NCBI RefSeq assembly: GCF_951805225.1 | Contig: NZ_OX638201.1 | Coordinates: 5,084,001-5,148,000 of the forward strand | Length of the DNA stretch: 64,000 nucleotides | Source: an uncultured Flavobacterium sp. | GTDB lineage: Bacteria; Bacteroidota; Bacteroidia; Flavobacteriales; Flavobacteriaceae | Direction of reading: 5' to 3' | In this document: positions 9,136 through 17,710 of the stretch, piece by piece | How positions within the stretch are numbered: position 1 is the first letter of the stretch | How the letters are laid out: every line of letters begins with the position of its first letter | Program-made: the position numbers and the translations under genes | Notes under the pieces: generated by a model | The model's database searches: none | What the model was told of the DNA's origin: nothing | Seen by the model: only the letters and a program-made list of their open reading frames with translations

Positions 9136-9145
9136 CAATATTGGG

Positions 9146-9176
9146 AAAAGCCTTTCTTAACGGAAAGGCTTTTTTG
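9146..9176 (+). terminator. Terminator of tRNA-Asp copy 1
   Basis: The stem AAAAGCCTTTC / GAAAGGCTTTT is followed by T residues, 10 bp after the tRNA. The same hairpin follows copy 2. Confidence 0.85.
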
Positions 9177-9236
9177 CCCAAATACGGTATCTAAGATTAG
9201 TTGTGTTGTTTTGCTACGACTTTGTAACTCGTAGCT

Positions 9237-9290
9237 GGTTTAGTAGTTAGACCAATGAAAAGCTTTCCACTTTTGTGGATGGCTTTTTTG
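9237..9290 (+). pseudogene. Possible remnant of a third tRNA-Asp cassette
   Basis: GGTTTAGTAGTT at 9237 resembles the tRNA-Asp 5' end (GGTTTGGTAGTT). It runs directly into AGACC, like the 3' acceptor arm, then into AATGAAAAGCTTTC, similar to the downstream spacer and terminator, ending with a weak hairpin and T-run near 9290. This would be a copy that lost its middle. The match is short and the idea is tentative. Confidence 0.3.
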
Positions 9291-9340
9291 ATTTAAGACA
9301 TATCGAGATTTTTGTTTAACCGCAAAGAACGCTAAGATTT

Positions 9341-9384
9341 ACACAAAGTCCGCAAAGTTTTTATAAGCTTTGCGGACTTTGTGT
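9341..9384. repeat. CTTTGCG-family palindrome
   Basis: Exact 17-bp arms at 9341-9357 and 9368-9384 (ACACAAAGTCCGCAAAG and its complement) flank a 10-base loop. It is preceded by a CCGCAAAGAACGCTAAG half-element. Confidence 0.8.
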
Positions 9385-9426
9385 TTTTACTAAAATAGCA
9401 AATTCATATTTATTGACGTATAGTTT

Positions 9427-9529
9427 TGTCATTTCGACCGAAGGGAGAAATCACACAAGAAACTCTGCAAAGTGTATTTCCAATCTGTGTCGATCAACTA
9501 GTGTGATTTCTCCTTGCGTCGAAATGACA
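9427..9529. repeat. Long palindromic intergenic element (TCATTTCGACCGAAGGG family)
   Basis: Arms at 9427-9456 and 9501-9529 are near-perfect complements, with GTCATTTCGAC and GGGAGAAATCACAC in the left arm. The open frame 9413-9634 that runs through it encodes a VISTEGRNHT-type peptide, a known kind of spurious translation of such repeats, so I do not call it a gene. The remaining bases 9530-9785 show no gene or clear structure. Confidence 0.8.
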
Positions 9530-9789
9530 AGATTGAAGACATTCCCGTGTTTCAACCTTGGGAAACGTACTAGACGAAATGCGAGTTTTGATATTTATTG
9601 CGTTTCAACGGTTGAAACCATTGGCAATGTTTAATTAGGAGAAGTTTATTTTTGTACGAAAAAGCTTGGTTAAAATTTTAAACTTCGCCAAAAATCGATT
9701 TGTTTTGCTAAAATTTGAAAATTTTATGCTTTGGAATTTATTTAAAATCAGCTCATTAAAAATATTTCAATTTTTATTCCTAAAAACCC

Positions 9790-9820
9790 TTGTATAATCC
9801 AACTTCTGGATGTATTTTTG
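9790..9820 (+). promoter_or_regulatory. Promoter of tRNA-Asp copy 2
   Basis: TTG at 9790-9792, a 20-bp spacer and TATTTTTG at 9813-9820 fit the Bacteroidota consensus. The sequence differs from the promoter of copy 1, although the segment ACAATAACGCAG nearer the tRNA is shared. Confidence 0.7.
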
Positions 9821-9839
9821 CACTCACAATAACGCAGTT

Positions 9840-9913
9840 GGTTTGGTAGTTCAGTTGGTTAGAATACATGCCTGTCACGCATGGGGTCGCGGGTTCGAGT
9901 CCCGTCCAGACCG
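9840..9913 (+). tRNA. tRNA-Asp(GTC), copy 2
   Basis: Identical in all 74 bases to the tRNA at 9062, with anticodon GTC and discriminator G. The downstream terminator is also near identical. The cassettes lie 778 bp apart in the same direction, so this is a tandem duplication. Confidence 0.96.
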
Positions 9914-9925
9914 CAATATTGGAAG

Positions 9926-9954
9926 AAGCCTTTCTTAACGGAAAGGCTTTTTTG
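9926..9954 (+). terminator. Terminator of tRNA-Asp copy 2
   Basis: The stem AAGCCTTTC / GAAAGGCTT is followed by a T-run, with the same loop TTAACG as after copy 1. Confidence 0.85.
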
Positions 9955-9971
9955 TTTTTATGATTTAAGGC

Positions 9972-10067
9972 TTAACCGCAAAGAGCGCTAAGATTTACGC
10001 AAGGTTCGCAAAGTTTTAATTAAGCTTTGCGAACTTTGCGTTTTTACCTTGCGCTCTTTGCGGTTAA
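9972..10067. repeat. Nested CTTTGCG-family palindrome
   Basis: Outer arms at 9972-9992 and 10047-10067 (TTAACCGCAAAGAGCGC..AAG and its complement) enclose an inner pair, ACGCAAGGTTCGCAAAG and CTTTGCGAACTTTGCGT. It fills the gap between tRNA-Asp copy 2 and the AraC gene. Confidence 0.8.
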
Positions 10068-10131
10068 ACCGTCACAATTTATATTATTCTTACTATATTT
10101 AATATCGCAAAAACCGTCGTATTAAACTTTA

Positions 10132-10953
10132 ATGGAACATTCCGGTCAGAAATTAGATAGATATTACATCAAAAAAGTAGATGCCGATAAAAAAAGCATT
10201 TATTGTCACCACGATTTGATGGGCGAATTGTTTGTGCCTACACATAAACATGAAAAAGCACAATTATTATATGCTGAAGGCGATGTGGTTTTTGTAACAA
10301 CAGAAACGAAAACCTACTTTTTGCCGGCAAGACATTTTATCTGGATTCCTAGTGGAGTGGAGCATAGTATTGAGCCCAAATCTGAAAGTGTTACAATGCG
10401 AAACTTATATTTTCCGGTTGAAAAAGACGAAGATGTTTTTTATAAAAGTGAAGGTATTTATCCGGTTAATAATTTGTTGCTGCAAATGATGCTTTTTACG
10501 AATAGATGGAATGGTGATCTTAAAAAAGGAAGTCCGAATTTTGCGATTGCCAAAGCGATTAAGGCGATATTACCTCAAATTTGTCTGACCAATTTACCTT
10601 TAGAATTGCCGCAGCCAAAAGATCCGCGTTTGAGTAAAATCCTGCGACATATTGAGAATAATCTGGGCGAAACAATTTTGTTTGCAGATGTTGCGCATCA
10701 ATTTGGATATAGCGAACGCTCTTTGTATCGCTTGTTTCAGAAAGACCTCAATATGTCATTTATTCAATACTATACTATTCGAAGAATTCTAAAAGCGATC
10801 GAACTTCTGCTTGATAGAAAACTTTCGGTCAAAGAAGTCGCTCTGGAAGTAGGATATAGTAGTGTGCCGACGTTTAGTAATACTTTCTTTAAATTCCTCG
10901 GACAAAGACCTTCTGATTACTTAAATGGAGAAGATATCTTGAGGATAAAATAA
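10132..10953 (+). CDS. AraC-family transcriptional regulator
   Basis: The 273-residue protein has an N-terminal cupin-like effector domain (THKHEKAQLLYAEGD, IWIPSGVEHSI) and a C-terminal double helix-turn-helix of AraC type: FADVAHQFGYSERSLYRLFQKDL, then SVKEVALEVGYSSVPTFSNTFFKFLGQRPSDY. It is a cytoplasmic DNA-binding protein. It lies directly upstream, in the same direction, of a TolC/HlyD/MFS efflux set, so it most likely controls that set. The inducer cannot be read from sequence. Confidence 0.93.
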   Translation: MEHSGQKLDRYYIKKVDADKKSIYCHHDLMGELFVPTHKHEKAQLLYAEGDVVFVTTETKTYFLPARHFIWIPSGVEHSIEPKSESVTMRNLYFPVEKDEDVFYKSEGIYPVNNLLLQMMLFTNRWNGDLKKGSPNFAIAKAIKAILPQICLTNLPLELPQPKDPRLSKILRHIENNLGETILFADVAHQFGYSERSLYRLFQKDLNMSFIQYYTIRRILKAIELLLDRKLSVKEVALEVGYSSVPTFSNTFFKFLGQRPSDYLNGEDILRIK

Positions 10954-10960
10954 AACATAT

Positions 10961-11055
10961 TTGCCCACGGATTTTACTGATTTAAGCAGATTTAGGCGGA
11001 TTTATTTTATGATAATCTGCAAAATCAGTTTTAATCTTTTTAAATCTGCGTGAAA
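10961..11055. repeat. Dispersed repeat, AATCTGC family
   Basis: The segment carries ACGGATTTTACTGATTTAAGCAGATTTAGGCGGATTT and a later partly complementary AATCTGCAAAATCAG..AAATCTGCGTG arm. Related text occurs near 15510, 33247, 39060 and 43019. The bases from 11056 to 11226 look like a plain upstream region without a clear consensus promoter. Confidence 0.6.
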
Positions 11056-11226
11056 CCCCAATTTATATAATTTTTTACAACGTATTGTTTTTCAGTATTT
11101 TAATATAACGTTTTCGGGAAATAAAATTTTAACATTTGTCCGAAATGAATATGTTATTGACTTTTTAGAATTATCAGTCATCAGAAAAATGAAGGAACTT
11201 TGCATTATAAAATTATTTAAATATTC

Positions 11227-12585
11227 ATGTTCCTTAAAACAACAAATTCTACAGAGGATTGTTTTCTCAAAATCGTGTTGATATTTCTAATTGTATTGAC
11301 ATTTAATGGTTTACAAGCTCAAGAAATTCATTCGGTTTCGTTAAATGAAGCGGTGAAACTAGCTAAAGAAAACAATAAAAAGATCCTTAGATCTCAATTA
11401 GAGACTACGCTTTCAGAGCAAAACATCAAAGAAAGAAAAGAACTCCGTTTACCGGATATCGAATTAAACGGCGAATATTCCAGAATTACCAATATTACGG
11501 AATTCAAAGGAAGTGGTTTCCTAAATGGCAAAGAAGTAACGAAAGCAATTCCTGAAATCTATCAGGTGAATTCGACTTTTAAAATGCCAATTTATGCGGG
11601 TAATAAGATTAATAACGCCATTAAAATTGCGAATCAGGAAAACGAAATTGCCAAAATAAAAACCGAAAAGACTCAAAATGATATCGAGCTTGAAGTTGTA
11701 GCAAATTATCTGGCGATTTATAAAATGATGGAACTTCAGAAGATATTCGAAGAAAACATTAAAGAAGAAAAAAGCCGATTAAAAGAAGTTCAGTCTTTGC
11801 AAAAACACGGAACGGTAACCAAAAATGAAGTTATTAGAGCCGAATTACAGCTTTCGGATCGTGAATTAAGTGCACTTACAAACTCCAAAAACATAAAAAT
11901 TGCACTTCACGATCTGAAAACTTTAATTCAGATTCCGGAAAGTGAAGAAGTAGCGATTGATACAACAGCCAATATCGATGAAATGAAAGGTTTAGATCCG
12001 TATGATTTTTACTTGGGAAAAGCTTTTCAGAATGAAGAAATGCGAATGGCAAGTCAGGAATTAAACATCAAAAAAACAGAATTGAAGTTGGTTAAAGCGA
12101 ATTATTTGCCAACGGTAAACTTCTTTGGGAATTATGGTTTTTACTATCCAAACTACAAATTCTTTCCGCCAAATCCGTATTTGTACACTTTAGGACAAGT
12201 TGGTATTGAAGCGCATTTTGACCTTTCGGCATTGTATAAAAACAAAACTAAAGTAGATCAGGCGAACACAAAAATCGAATGGCAAAAAAAGCAAACTGAA
12301 ATTACAAAAGATGAGATTCAGGATAAAGTGTTTAAAGAACATACGCAATATCAGGAAATCCTAGAGAAGTTTGTGGTTGTTGATAAAGCTTTGGATTTGG
12401 CCAATGAAAACTACCGAATCGTAAAACTAAAATACTTAAATCAATTGGTTTTAATAACCGAAATGGTCGATGCCGATAACGCTTTGTTACAGGCAAAATA
12501 CAATAAGATTTCTACGAGATTGGATGCAATTCTAAAACATTACGAATTGTTGCATACTGCGGGGATAATGCCGGATCAGATTTAG
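11227..12585 (+). CDS. TolC-family outer-membrane efflux protein
   Basis: A 452-residue protein with an N-terminal export signal (hydrophobic 16-30, ending LQAQE) and the outer-membrane efflux protein layout. Two long helical repeats are interrupted by short strands (LPDIELNGEYSR; LPTVNFFGNYGFY), and the repeat start VSLNEAVKLAKENN is typical. It should form the outer-membrane exit channel. Together with the HlyD adaptor and MFS pump downstream it makes a tripartite system, probably for drugs or other small toxic compounds, regulated by the preceding AraC protein. Confidence 0.92.
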   Translation: MFLKTTNSTEDCFLKIVLIFLIVLTFNGLQAQEIHSVSLNEAVKLAKENNKKILRSQLETTLSEQNIKERKELRLPDIELNGEYSRITNITEFKGSGFLNGKEVTKAIPEIYQVNSTFKMPIYAGNKINNAIKIANQENEIAKIKTEKTQNDIELEVVANYLAIYKMMELQKIFEENIKEEKSRLKEVQSLQKHGTVTKNEVIRAELQLSDRELSALTNSKNIKIALHDLKTLIQIPESEEVAIDTTANIDEMKGLDPYDFYLGKAFQNEEMRMASQELNIKKTELKLVKANYLPTVNFFGNYGFYYPNYKFFPPNPYLYTLGQVGIEAHFDLSALYKNKTKVDQANTKIEWQKKQTEITKDEIQDKVFKEHTQYQEILEKFVVVDKALDLANENYRIVKLKYLNQLVLITEMVDADNALLQAKYNKISTRLDAILKHYELLHTAGIMPDQI

Positions 12586-12598
12586 ATTTTAGACTTTT

Positions 12599-12715
12599 AG
12601 AGACAAGAAGCAAGAAGCAAGAATAAAGATTTTAGAAGCAAGAGAATAGAGTAAAGAATATAGATTTTAAGTTCCAGAGGAACGATTCATATTGTAGCGC
12701 CGGATTTTAATCCGG
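12599..12715. repeat. Intergenic repeats between the efflux genes
   Basis: An AGAAGCAAGA-type simple repeat (12599-12650) is followed by an element (12671-12715) with two small palindromes, GTTCCAGAGGAAC and CGGATTTTAATCCGG. The second resembles parts of the 145-bp tandem repeat at 18070-18360. Confidence 0.6.
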
Positions 12716-12756
12716 GGAGAATTAGAAAAAAATAGATAAAGAATATACAGTTTATT

Positions 12757-13809
12757 ATGGTCAAGATAAAAAATGAAACTCGAAGAAACAGAACGTTTCA
12801 TATATTAATAACAATTATAGCTTGCGTTTTGGTGGCAAGCGGAATCATTTTGGGGATTTGGTTTTATGTGTTTAATAGAAACCACGAAGAAACCAATGAC
12901 GCTCAGGTTGAGCAATATGTAACGCCTATTATGTCGAGAATTACGGGTTATGTGCAGGAAGTTCGTTTTGATGAAAATCAGTTTGTGCATAAAGGAGATA
13001 CTTTGGTTGTAATCGATAATAGAGAATATAAATCAAAGTTGAATGTGGCTCTTGCCGATGTTCAAAATGCGAAACAAAGTAGTGTTGTAGCAGAGAAAAA
13101 TGTGGTGACAACGGCAAGTTCAACTGCAATTGGAGAATCGCAATTGGCTGCGGCCAAAACTAATCTTTGGAAAACAAAATTAGAATATGACAGATACAAA
13201 GCTTTGGTTAAAGATGAAGCTGCAACTTCGCAACAATTAGAAAAAGTTAAGGCAGATTACGAATCGGCGCAAGCACATTTGCAGGAAATGCGAGACAGAA
13301 TTCAATCTTCAAATTTGAGTACTTCTCAAGCGCAGGCAAATGTTCCTACAACGCAAACTAATATCGCTTCAAAACAAGCTGTGGCTGATAATGCGGCATT
13401 GTTTCTTTCGTATACGATAATCACGGCGCCTTATGACGGTTGGGTTGGTAAAAGAACTTTACAACCTGGGCAAATGGTAAAAGAAGGACAATCTTTACTT
13501 TCGATAGTAAGTAAAGAAAAATGGATTACAGCCAATTTTAAAGAAACGCAATTGCAATATTTAACGGTTGGTCAGCAAGTAAAAATTCAGGCAGATGCGC
13601 TGAACGATAAAGAATTTACAGGAATCATAACTTCGTTATCTCCGGCAAGTGGCGCGAGGTTTTCGTTATTGCCACCGGATAATGCAACAGGAAACTTTGT
13701 GAAAATCGAACAAAGAATTCCGGTTAGAATTCAATTGAAAGACACTGATAAACAAGCTGATTTTTTAAGAGCCGGAATGAACATAACAGTTATTGCCGAA
13801 CACCAATAA
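12757..13809 (+). CDS. HlyD/EmrA-type membrane fusion protein
   Basis: The 350-residue adaptor has one N-terminal membrane helix (about 12-35), a split biotinyl-lipoyl domain (QVEQYVTPIMSRITGYVQEVRFDENQFVHKGDTL early; ITAPYDGWVGKRTLQPGQMVKEGQSL late), a central coiled coil (about 85-205), and a C-terminal beta-barrel. It bridges the inner-membrane MFS pump to the TolC channel across the periplasm. The next gene begins within 2 bp of its stop. Confidence 0.94.
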   Translation: MVKIKNETRRNRTFHILITIIACVLVASGIILGIWFYVFNRNHEETNDAQVEQYVTPIMSRITGYVQEVRFDENQFVHKGDTLVVIDNREYKSKLNVALADVQNAKQSSVVAEKNVVTTASSTAIGESQLAAAKTNLWKTKLEYDRYKALVKDEAATSQQLEKVKADYESAQAHLQEMRDRIQSSNLSTSQAQANVPTTQTNIASKQAVADNAALFLSYTIITAPYDGWVGKRTLQPGQMVKEGQSLLSIVSKEKWITANFKETQLQYLTVGQQVKIQADALNDKEFTGIITSLSPASGARFSLLPPDNATGNFVKIEQRIPVRIQLKDTDKQADFLRAGMNITVIAEHQ

Positions 13810-13810
13810 A

Positions 13811-15394
13811 ATGGAAGATAAAAGTATTTTTAAATCCTGGGTTCCCAAATGGGCAATCATTATTATTTTGTTTGTCTGTTTGCTGCATTCCATGATTTTA
13901 TTGGGAGTTTATACTTCAAACGTAACATATGCAGCGAGTTTTTTGGACATTGAACCCGAAGATTTGCAATTTGCAATGTGCGTAACTTACGGAACTTTGC
14001 TGGCAACGATTTTGATCGAAAGTAGATTTTCGAGTTTTTTTCCGGCAAAAAATTACCTGATGGCGGTTTATTCCTTAATCGGGATTACGATTATTTCATC
14101 GGCGTATATTACCAATTTTTATCTTTTTTTATTGCTAAGAGTTGCCGAGGGAATTTTGATGGCACTTCCGGTAATCACAATCAGGCAATTATTGATCGAG
14201 CAGTTTCATTCTAAAAATGCCATAATAATTGGTTTCTCCTTTTATTACGGTTCACTGTTATTGTCGACGCCATTTATTATGAATATTGCCGTTTGGTTTC
14301 TGGATCATTACGACTGGAAATACATGTTGTATGTTTCGGGCGGACTTCAGGTTTTGAATGTCTTTTTGATCTTGGTGACTTTCCGCGGACATAGAATCAC
14401 AAAGAAAATTCCGTTGTATCAAATCGACTGGATTAGTTATATTTTGGTTTTGACAGCGATTCTTTGTGGCGCTTACTTTTTTGTTTATGCCGAAAAAAAA
14501 TACTGGTTCGAGTCTTCTCACATGGTTATAATGTTGATGATTGCTTTAATAACCGGAGGTTTATTCATCTTTAAAGAGCGTTTGGTAAAAAGACCCACTT
14601 TTGATTTTGAAGTTTTTAAATATGCCAATCTGCGAATAGGATTCTTGTTGTTTTTCCTTTTTTATATCAGTCGAGCAACGTTGAGTCTTTGTCATTCGGC
14701 GATGTTTTCGATCTGGAATTGGGATCCGTCGCGAGTTGCGGGCGTGCAATATATTAACGGATTAGGAAATGTAATTGGATTGATTTTAGCCGCTTTTTTT
14801 CTGATGAAATCCGTTTCGACGAAAATCATTTTTATCATTGGTTTCTCGCTAATTGCGCTTTTTCATTTCTGGTTTACGTTTCTTTTTGTGTCAGATGTTG
14901 CTTTGTCAGATATTATCATTCCGTATGTTTTACAAGGAATAGGAGTTGGATTTTTATTTGTGCCTTTAATATTATTTACGACATCATCTGTTCCGGCAAA
15001 AATGGCGGTTTCTTCGGGAATTGTTGGAGTTTCGGGACGTTTTTGGGGAAGCACAATTGGATTTTGCGTGATGCAGAATGCGATGGTTTTTTTGAATAAA
15101 AAACACTTTCTGAAACTTAGCCAATTCGTAACCGGCGATAATCCCGAAGCGCAGCAAACAATCGCTTCAACAGCACAGGGTTTTATGGCAAAAGGATATT
15201 CGGCAGATAATGCGAATACTTTGGCTCTCAAAAAACTTTTCGGAACCATCACTAAACAATCGACTTTATTAGCCGATATGGAAATTTATACCATCGTAGG
15301 TTACGGTCTTGTGGCTTTGATTATCCTTATTGCGTGTAATCAGCATTTGAGACAAACAATGACTTTGGTTAAAAGTAAGATTTGGATTGGGTAA
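13811..15394 (+). CDS. MFS (EmrB/DHA2-like) efflux transporter
   Basis: From the ATG at 13811 the product has 527 residues. An in-frame ATG at 13793 would overlap the adaptor gene by 17 bp, but the later start gives the more usual spacing. It has about 14 hydrophobic segments and so resembles the DHA2 family that works with EmrA-like adaptors. The C-terminal loop between the last helices is large and soluble. It should export compounds by proton antiport, as the pump of the tripartite system. The substrate is unknown. Confidence 0.9.
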   Translation: MEDKSIFKSWVPKWAIIIILFVCLLHSMILLGVYTSNVTYAASFLDIEPEDLQFAMCVTYGTLLATILIESRFSSFFPAKNYLMAVYSLIGITIISSAYITNFYLFLLLRVAEGILMALPVITIRQLLIEQFHSKNAIIIGFSFYYGSLLLSTPFIMNIAVWFLDHYDWKYMLYVSGGLQVLNVFLILVTFRGHRITKKIPLYQIDWISYILVLTAILCGAYFFVYAEKKYWFESSHMVIMLMIALITGGLFIFKERLVKRPTFDFEVFKYANLRIGFLLFFLFYISRATLSLCHSAMFSIWNWDPSRVAGVQYINGLGNVIGLILAAFFLMKSVSTKIIFIIGFSLIALFHFWFTFLFVSDVALSDIIIPYVLQGIGVGFLFVPLILFTTSSVPAKMAVSSGIVGVSGRFWGSTIGFCVMQNAMVFLNKKHFLKLSQFVTGDNPEAQQTIASTAQGFMAKGYSADNANTLALKKLFGTITKQSTLLADMEIYTIVGYGLVALIILIACNQHLRQTMTLVKSKIWIG

Positions 15395-15427
15395 AGGTTT
15401 TTTGTTTCAAGTTTCAGGTTAATGGTT

Positions 15428-15624
15428 AATCGCGCAAAGCCTCAGAGTCGCAAAGTTTTTTATTTTTAAAGTTGCAGATTAATAATGTTTTAAGGATTTT
15501 TACTCTCGGAGATTTGGCAGATTGAGCAGATTTAATTTTAATAATTATCTGCGTTTATCGGCTTAGATCTTTTTTAAATTTGCGTGAAACAAAAAACTTT
15601 GCGACTCTGCGACTTTGCGAGATT
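15428..15624. repeat. Large nested inverted repeat (CTTTGCG outside, AATCTGC inside)
   Basis: Outer arms at 15428-15461 and 15591-15624 (AATCGCGCAAAG.. and ..CTTTGCGAGATT) enclose AATCTGC-family arms near 15510-15580. A GTTTCAAGTTTCAGGTT element precedes it at about 15400. Together these fill the gap before the HAD gene. Confidence 0.75.
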
Positions 15625-15683
15625 CTATAAAAAACCTCTGTAGAAAATAAGTATCTTGCAATCGTTAAAAAAAACAAAATATA

Positions 15684-16343
15684 ATGAAGCAGCAATGTGT
15701 TATTTTTGATATGGATGGAGTGATTTCTCACACGAATCCGCATCATGTGAAGGCTTTCGAGGCGTTTTTCGATAAATATCAAATTCCTTATACCAACGAA
15801 GAATTTGAAGAACATATGTACGGAAAACACAATAGTTATATCATGTCGCATTTCTTTAAGCGTCCAATTGCGGGAGAAGAACTAATAAAACTCGAAGACG
15901 AAAAAGAAGCAATGTTTCGCGAGATTTACAAAGACAAAGTCGATACGATTCCGCATTATTTGGAGTTTTTAAGCGAGTTGAAATCCCGAGGTTTTAAAAC
16001 TGCCGTTGCAACATCGGCGCCACGTGCGAATCTTGATTTGATTATAAATGCATTGAAAATCGCAGACAAAATGGATTCTATGATGTCAAGTGAAGACGTA
16101 ACGTTTCATAAACCAAATCCCGAAGTATATCTAAAATCTGCAGAACGTGTTGGAGTTTCTCCGTCGGATTGTGTGGTTTTCGAAGATTCTTTTTCGGGCG
16201 TTACAGCGGGGCTAAATGCAGGAATGAAAGTTGTTGGCGTATTAAGTACGCATACAAAAGAATATTTGCCTCCGTGTAGTTTTTATATCAACGATTACAG
16301 CGAAATTAATGTCGATAAAGTAATTGAGCTATTAAAAAGTTAA
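15684..16343 (+). CDS. HAD-superfamily hydrolase, beta-phosphoglucomutase-like
   Basis: The 219-residue protein has the HAD motif I FDMDGVI (Asp9 nucleophile, Asp11 acid/base), a helical C1 cap, motif II Ser in VATSAP, motif III Lys in FHKPNPEVY, and motif IV VVFEDSFSGVTAG. This is the subfamily of small phosphatases and phosphomutases that includes beta-phosphoglucomutase and sugar phosphatases. The substrate cannot be chosen from sequence alone. It is transcribed alone and ends with a clear terminator. Confidence 0.9.
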   Translation: MKQQCVIFDMDGVISHTNPHHVKAFEAFFDKYQIPYTNEEFEEHMYGKHNSYIMSHFFKRPIAGEELIKLEDEKEAMFREIYKDKVDTIPHYLEFLSELKSRGFKTAVATSAPRANLDLIINALKIADKMDSMMSSEDVTFHKPNPEVYLKSAERVGVSPSDCVVFEDSFSGVTAGLNAGMKVVGVLSTHTKEYLPPCSFYINDYSEINVDKVIELLKS

Positions 16344-16357
16344 TGACGCGGTTTTAA

Positions 16358-16383
16358 ACCATATAAGTAATATAAGTTCATTT
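16358..16383 (-). repeat. 26-bp dispersed repeat, copy 1
   Basis: On the minus strand the unit begins AAATGAACTTATAT and ends ACTTATATGGT. The other copies are at 18490, 39364 and 47235; only two positions vary among the four. It contains two ACTTATAT units and no palindrome. Confidence 0.85.
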
Positions 16384-16407
16384 AAATAAAATGAGCATAA
16401 TTTGAAT

Positions 16408-16436
16408 AACCTTCAGTTTTGACTGGAGGTTTTTTT
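16408..16436 (+). terminator. Terminator of the HAD gene
   Basis: The stem ACCTTCAGT / ACTGGAGGT has a TTTG loop and seven T residues. Confidence 0.8.
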
Positions 16437-16466
16437 ATGGCATTATTTCATTGTAAAAACAAGTTC

Positions 16467-16949
16467 TTAAAGTGAAATTTTATGTTTTTTACAATACCAT
16501 TTTGGGTCGCACATCGTAACGACGCAGCCTCCTAATTTAACTTTTCCTCTTTTTGATTCTTTAAATGTTTTTTTGCTGGGAAGTCCATATACAATTGGGA
16601 TTAATTTATCGGAGCTGTTTATTGGGCAAACATTTGAAGATTCCGGACATGGTTGTGGATAAGAAAATTCGAAAATAGTATCAGTTGTAGTAAAATTTAA
16701 ATCTTGAATTGATGGTAGATATACAACATATGCGAGTTTTAGCTGATATGCGCCAAAATTTAAATTATTAAAAGAAAAGTTACCGTAATAATCCGTTTGA
16801 GTTTTAGCAATAGTTTTATTTTTCTGTAATATTTCAACACTTACTCCAGGAAAATCAATATGGTCATTTCTGTCTAATACATGTCCTTTAAAAGTTCCGG
16901 TTTGTGAATAAAGGGAAGAAAACATTAAAAGAAAGATTAGGTTTTTCAT
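16467..16949 (-). CDS. Exported CarboxypepD_reg domain fused to a PIVYG/LGGC Cys domain
   Basis: The 160-residue protein has a signal peptide (to about 16), then a carboxypeptidase regulatory-like beta-sandwich (GTFKGHVLDRNDHIDFPGVSVEI, TDYYGNFSFNNL). From about residue 98 it contains CPESSNVCP, then PIVYGLPS, then KVKLGGCVVTMCDPKWYC. This second part resembles a small widespread domain with pattern CPxC..PIxYGxP..LGGC..WxCxxC, here with the second Cys of each pair absent or replaced by His (YCKKH). It probably acts in the periplasm. It follows the 17001 gene and may share its transcript. Function unknown. Confidence 0.75.
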   Translation of the reverse strand: MKNLIFLLMFSSLYSQTGTFKGHVLDRNDHIDFPGVSVEILQKNKTIAKTQTDYYGNFSFNNLNFGAYQLKLAYVVYLPSIQDLNFTTTDTIFEFSYPQPCPESSNVCPINSSDKLIPIVYGLPSKKTFKESKRGKVKLGGCVVTMCDPKWYCKKHKISL

Positions 16950-17000
16950 GGCTGTTGAGTTTATGAATTGCTTTCAGTTTTTTTTGTTTTAAAAGAAAAA

Positions 17001-17423
17001 TTAAAAATCTTCCCAGAATATTTTTTTGTTATGTTCAACAAGATAAAGGCAAGTATTTCCGTTTAAGTCCAATTCTTTTTTTAAATCAAAAATATAGGAT
17101 CCTTTAGATTCTTTGTTTCTCTCTGTGCCACAGTCGCTCCAATTCAGTTTGTATATTTTTTTGTCATTTATAAATCCGCTAATTTGTTCGTATGGGATTC
17201 CGCTATCAAAAAGAAATTCCTTGTAATTTATATATTCTGTTGAACTTCCATTTTTTAAATCGCCAATAAAAGTTCCTGCAATTACTAAAGAATCAAGATT
17301 TTCTCCAGTTTTATTGTAAAACTTTACATGAAGATTTTTATAGTTTAGATAAAAGATTGAACCAAATAGTATCAAAATAATGAAGATCAATATTTCTGTT
17401 TTTCTTTGTTTTGATAATTTCAT
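17001..17423 (-). CDS. Hypothetical single-pass membrane protein
   Basis: This 140-residue protein has a positively charged N-terminus followed by one hydrophobic helix (about residues 10-28), then a soluble domain that should lie outside the inner membrane. Two Cys residues (in SDCGTE and GNTCLYL) could form a disulfide. I do not recognise the family. The gene begins 22 bp after the Xre regulator ends, so the two are probably one transcript. Confidence 0.7.
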   Translation of the reverse strand: MKLSKQRKTEILIFIILILFGSIFYLNYKNLHVKFYNKTGENLDSLVIAGTFIGDLKNGSSTEYINYKEFLFDSGIPYEQISGFINDKKIYKLNWSDCGTERNKESKGSYIFDLKKELDLNGNTCLYLVEHNKKIFWEDF

Positions 17424-17445
17424 TTATGTAAACGATTTACTTGGT

Positions 17446-17676
17446 TTATTTTAAAGGAAAATCAAGCAATTCTTTAGGTTCAATGTCTAAAGCATTAGCA
17501 ATTTTTACAAGAGTTCTTATTCCGGTATTTATTTCTGCTCTTTCTATTCTTGCTACTTGGGATTTGGGAATTTCGGAGTCATTCGCTAAGTCTTGTTGCG
17601 ACATATTTTTCTTTTCACGTAATTGTCTTATGTGAATCCCAAGATTTGCAATAAAAGTTTCTTCTGAAATATCCAT
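17446..17676 (-). CDS. Small Xre-family HTH regulator
   Basis: The 76-residue protein is essentially one helix-turn-helix domain: IRQLREKKNMSQQDLANDSEIPKSQVARIERAEINTGIRTLVKIANALDIEPKELLDF. This is the Cro/C1-type fold. It lacks an effector domain, like the autoregulators of small two-gene loci. It is divergent from the 17764 gene, and a GCTCA-N4-TGAGC inverted repeat lies between them. Confidence 0.9.
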   Translation of the reverse strand: MDISEETFIANLGIHIRQLREKKNMSQQDLANDSEIPKSQVARIERAEINTGIRTLVKIANALDIEPKELLDFPLK

Positions 17677-17710
17677 ATTTCAAAAGTCACAAGATTTATT
17701 TTTCATTCGG

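Noticed and set aside
9413..9634. 73-residue plus-strand frame with a VISTEGRNHT start
   Set aside because: It runs through a near-perfect palindromic repeat; translations of this kind recur as artefacts in flavobacterial genomes, and no start signals support it.
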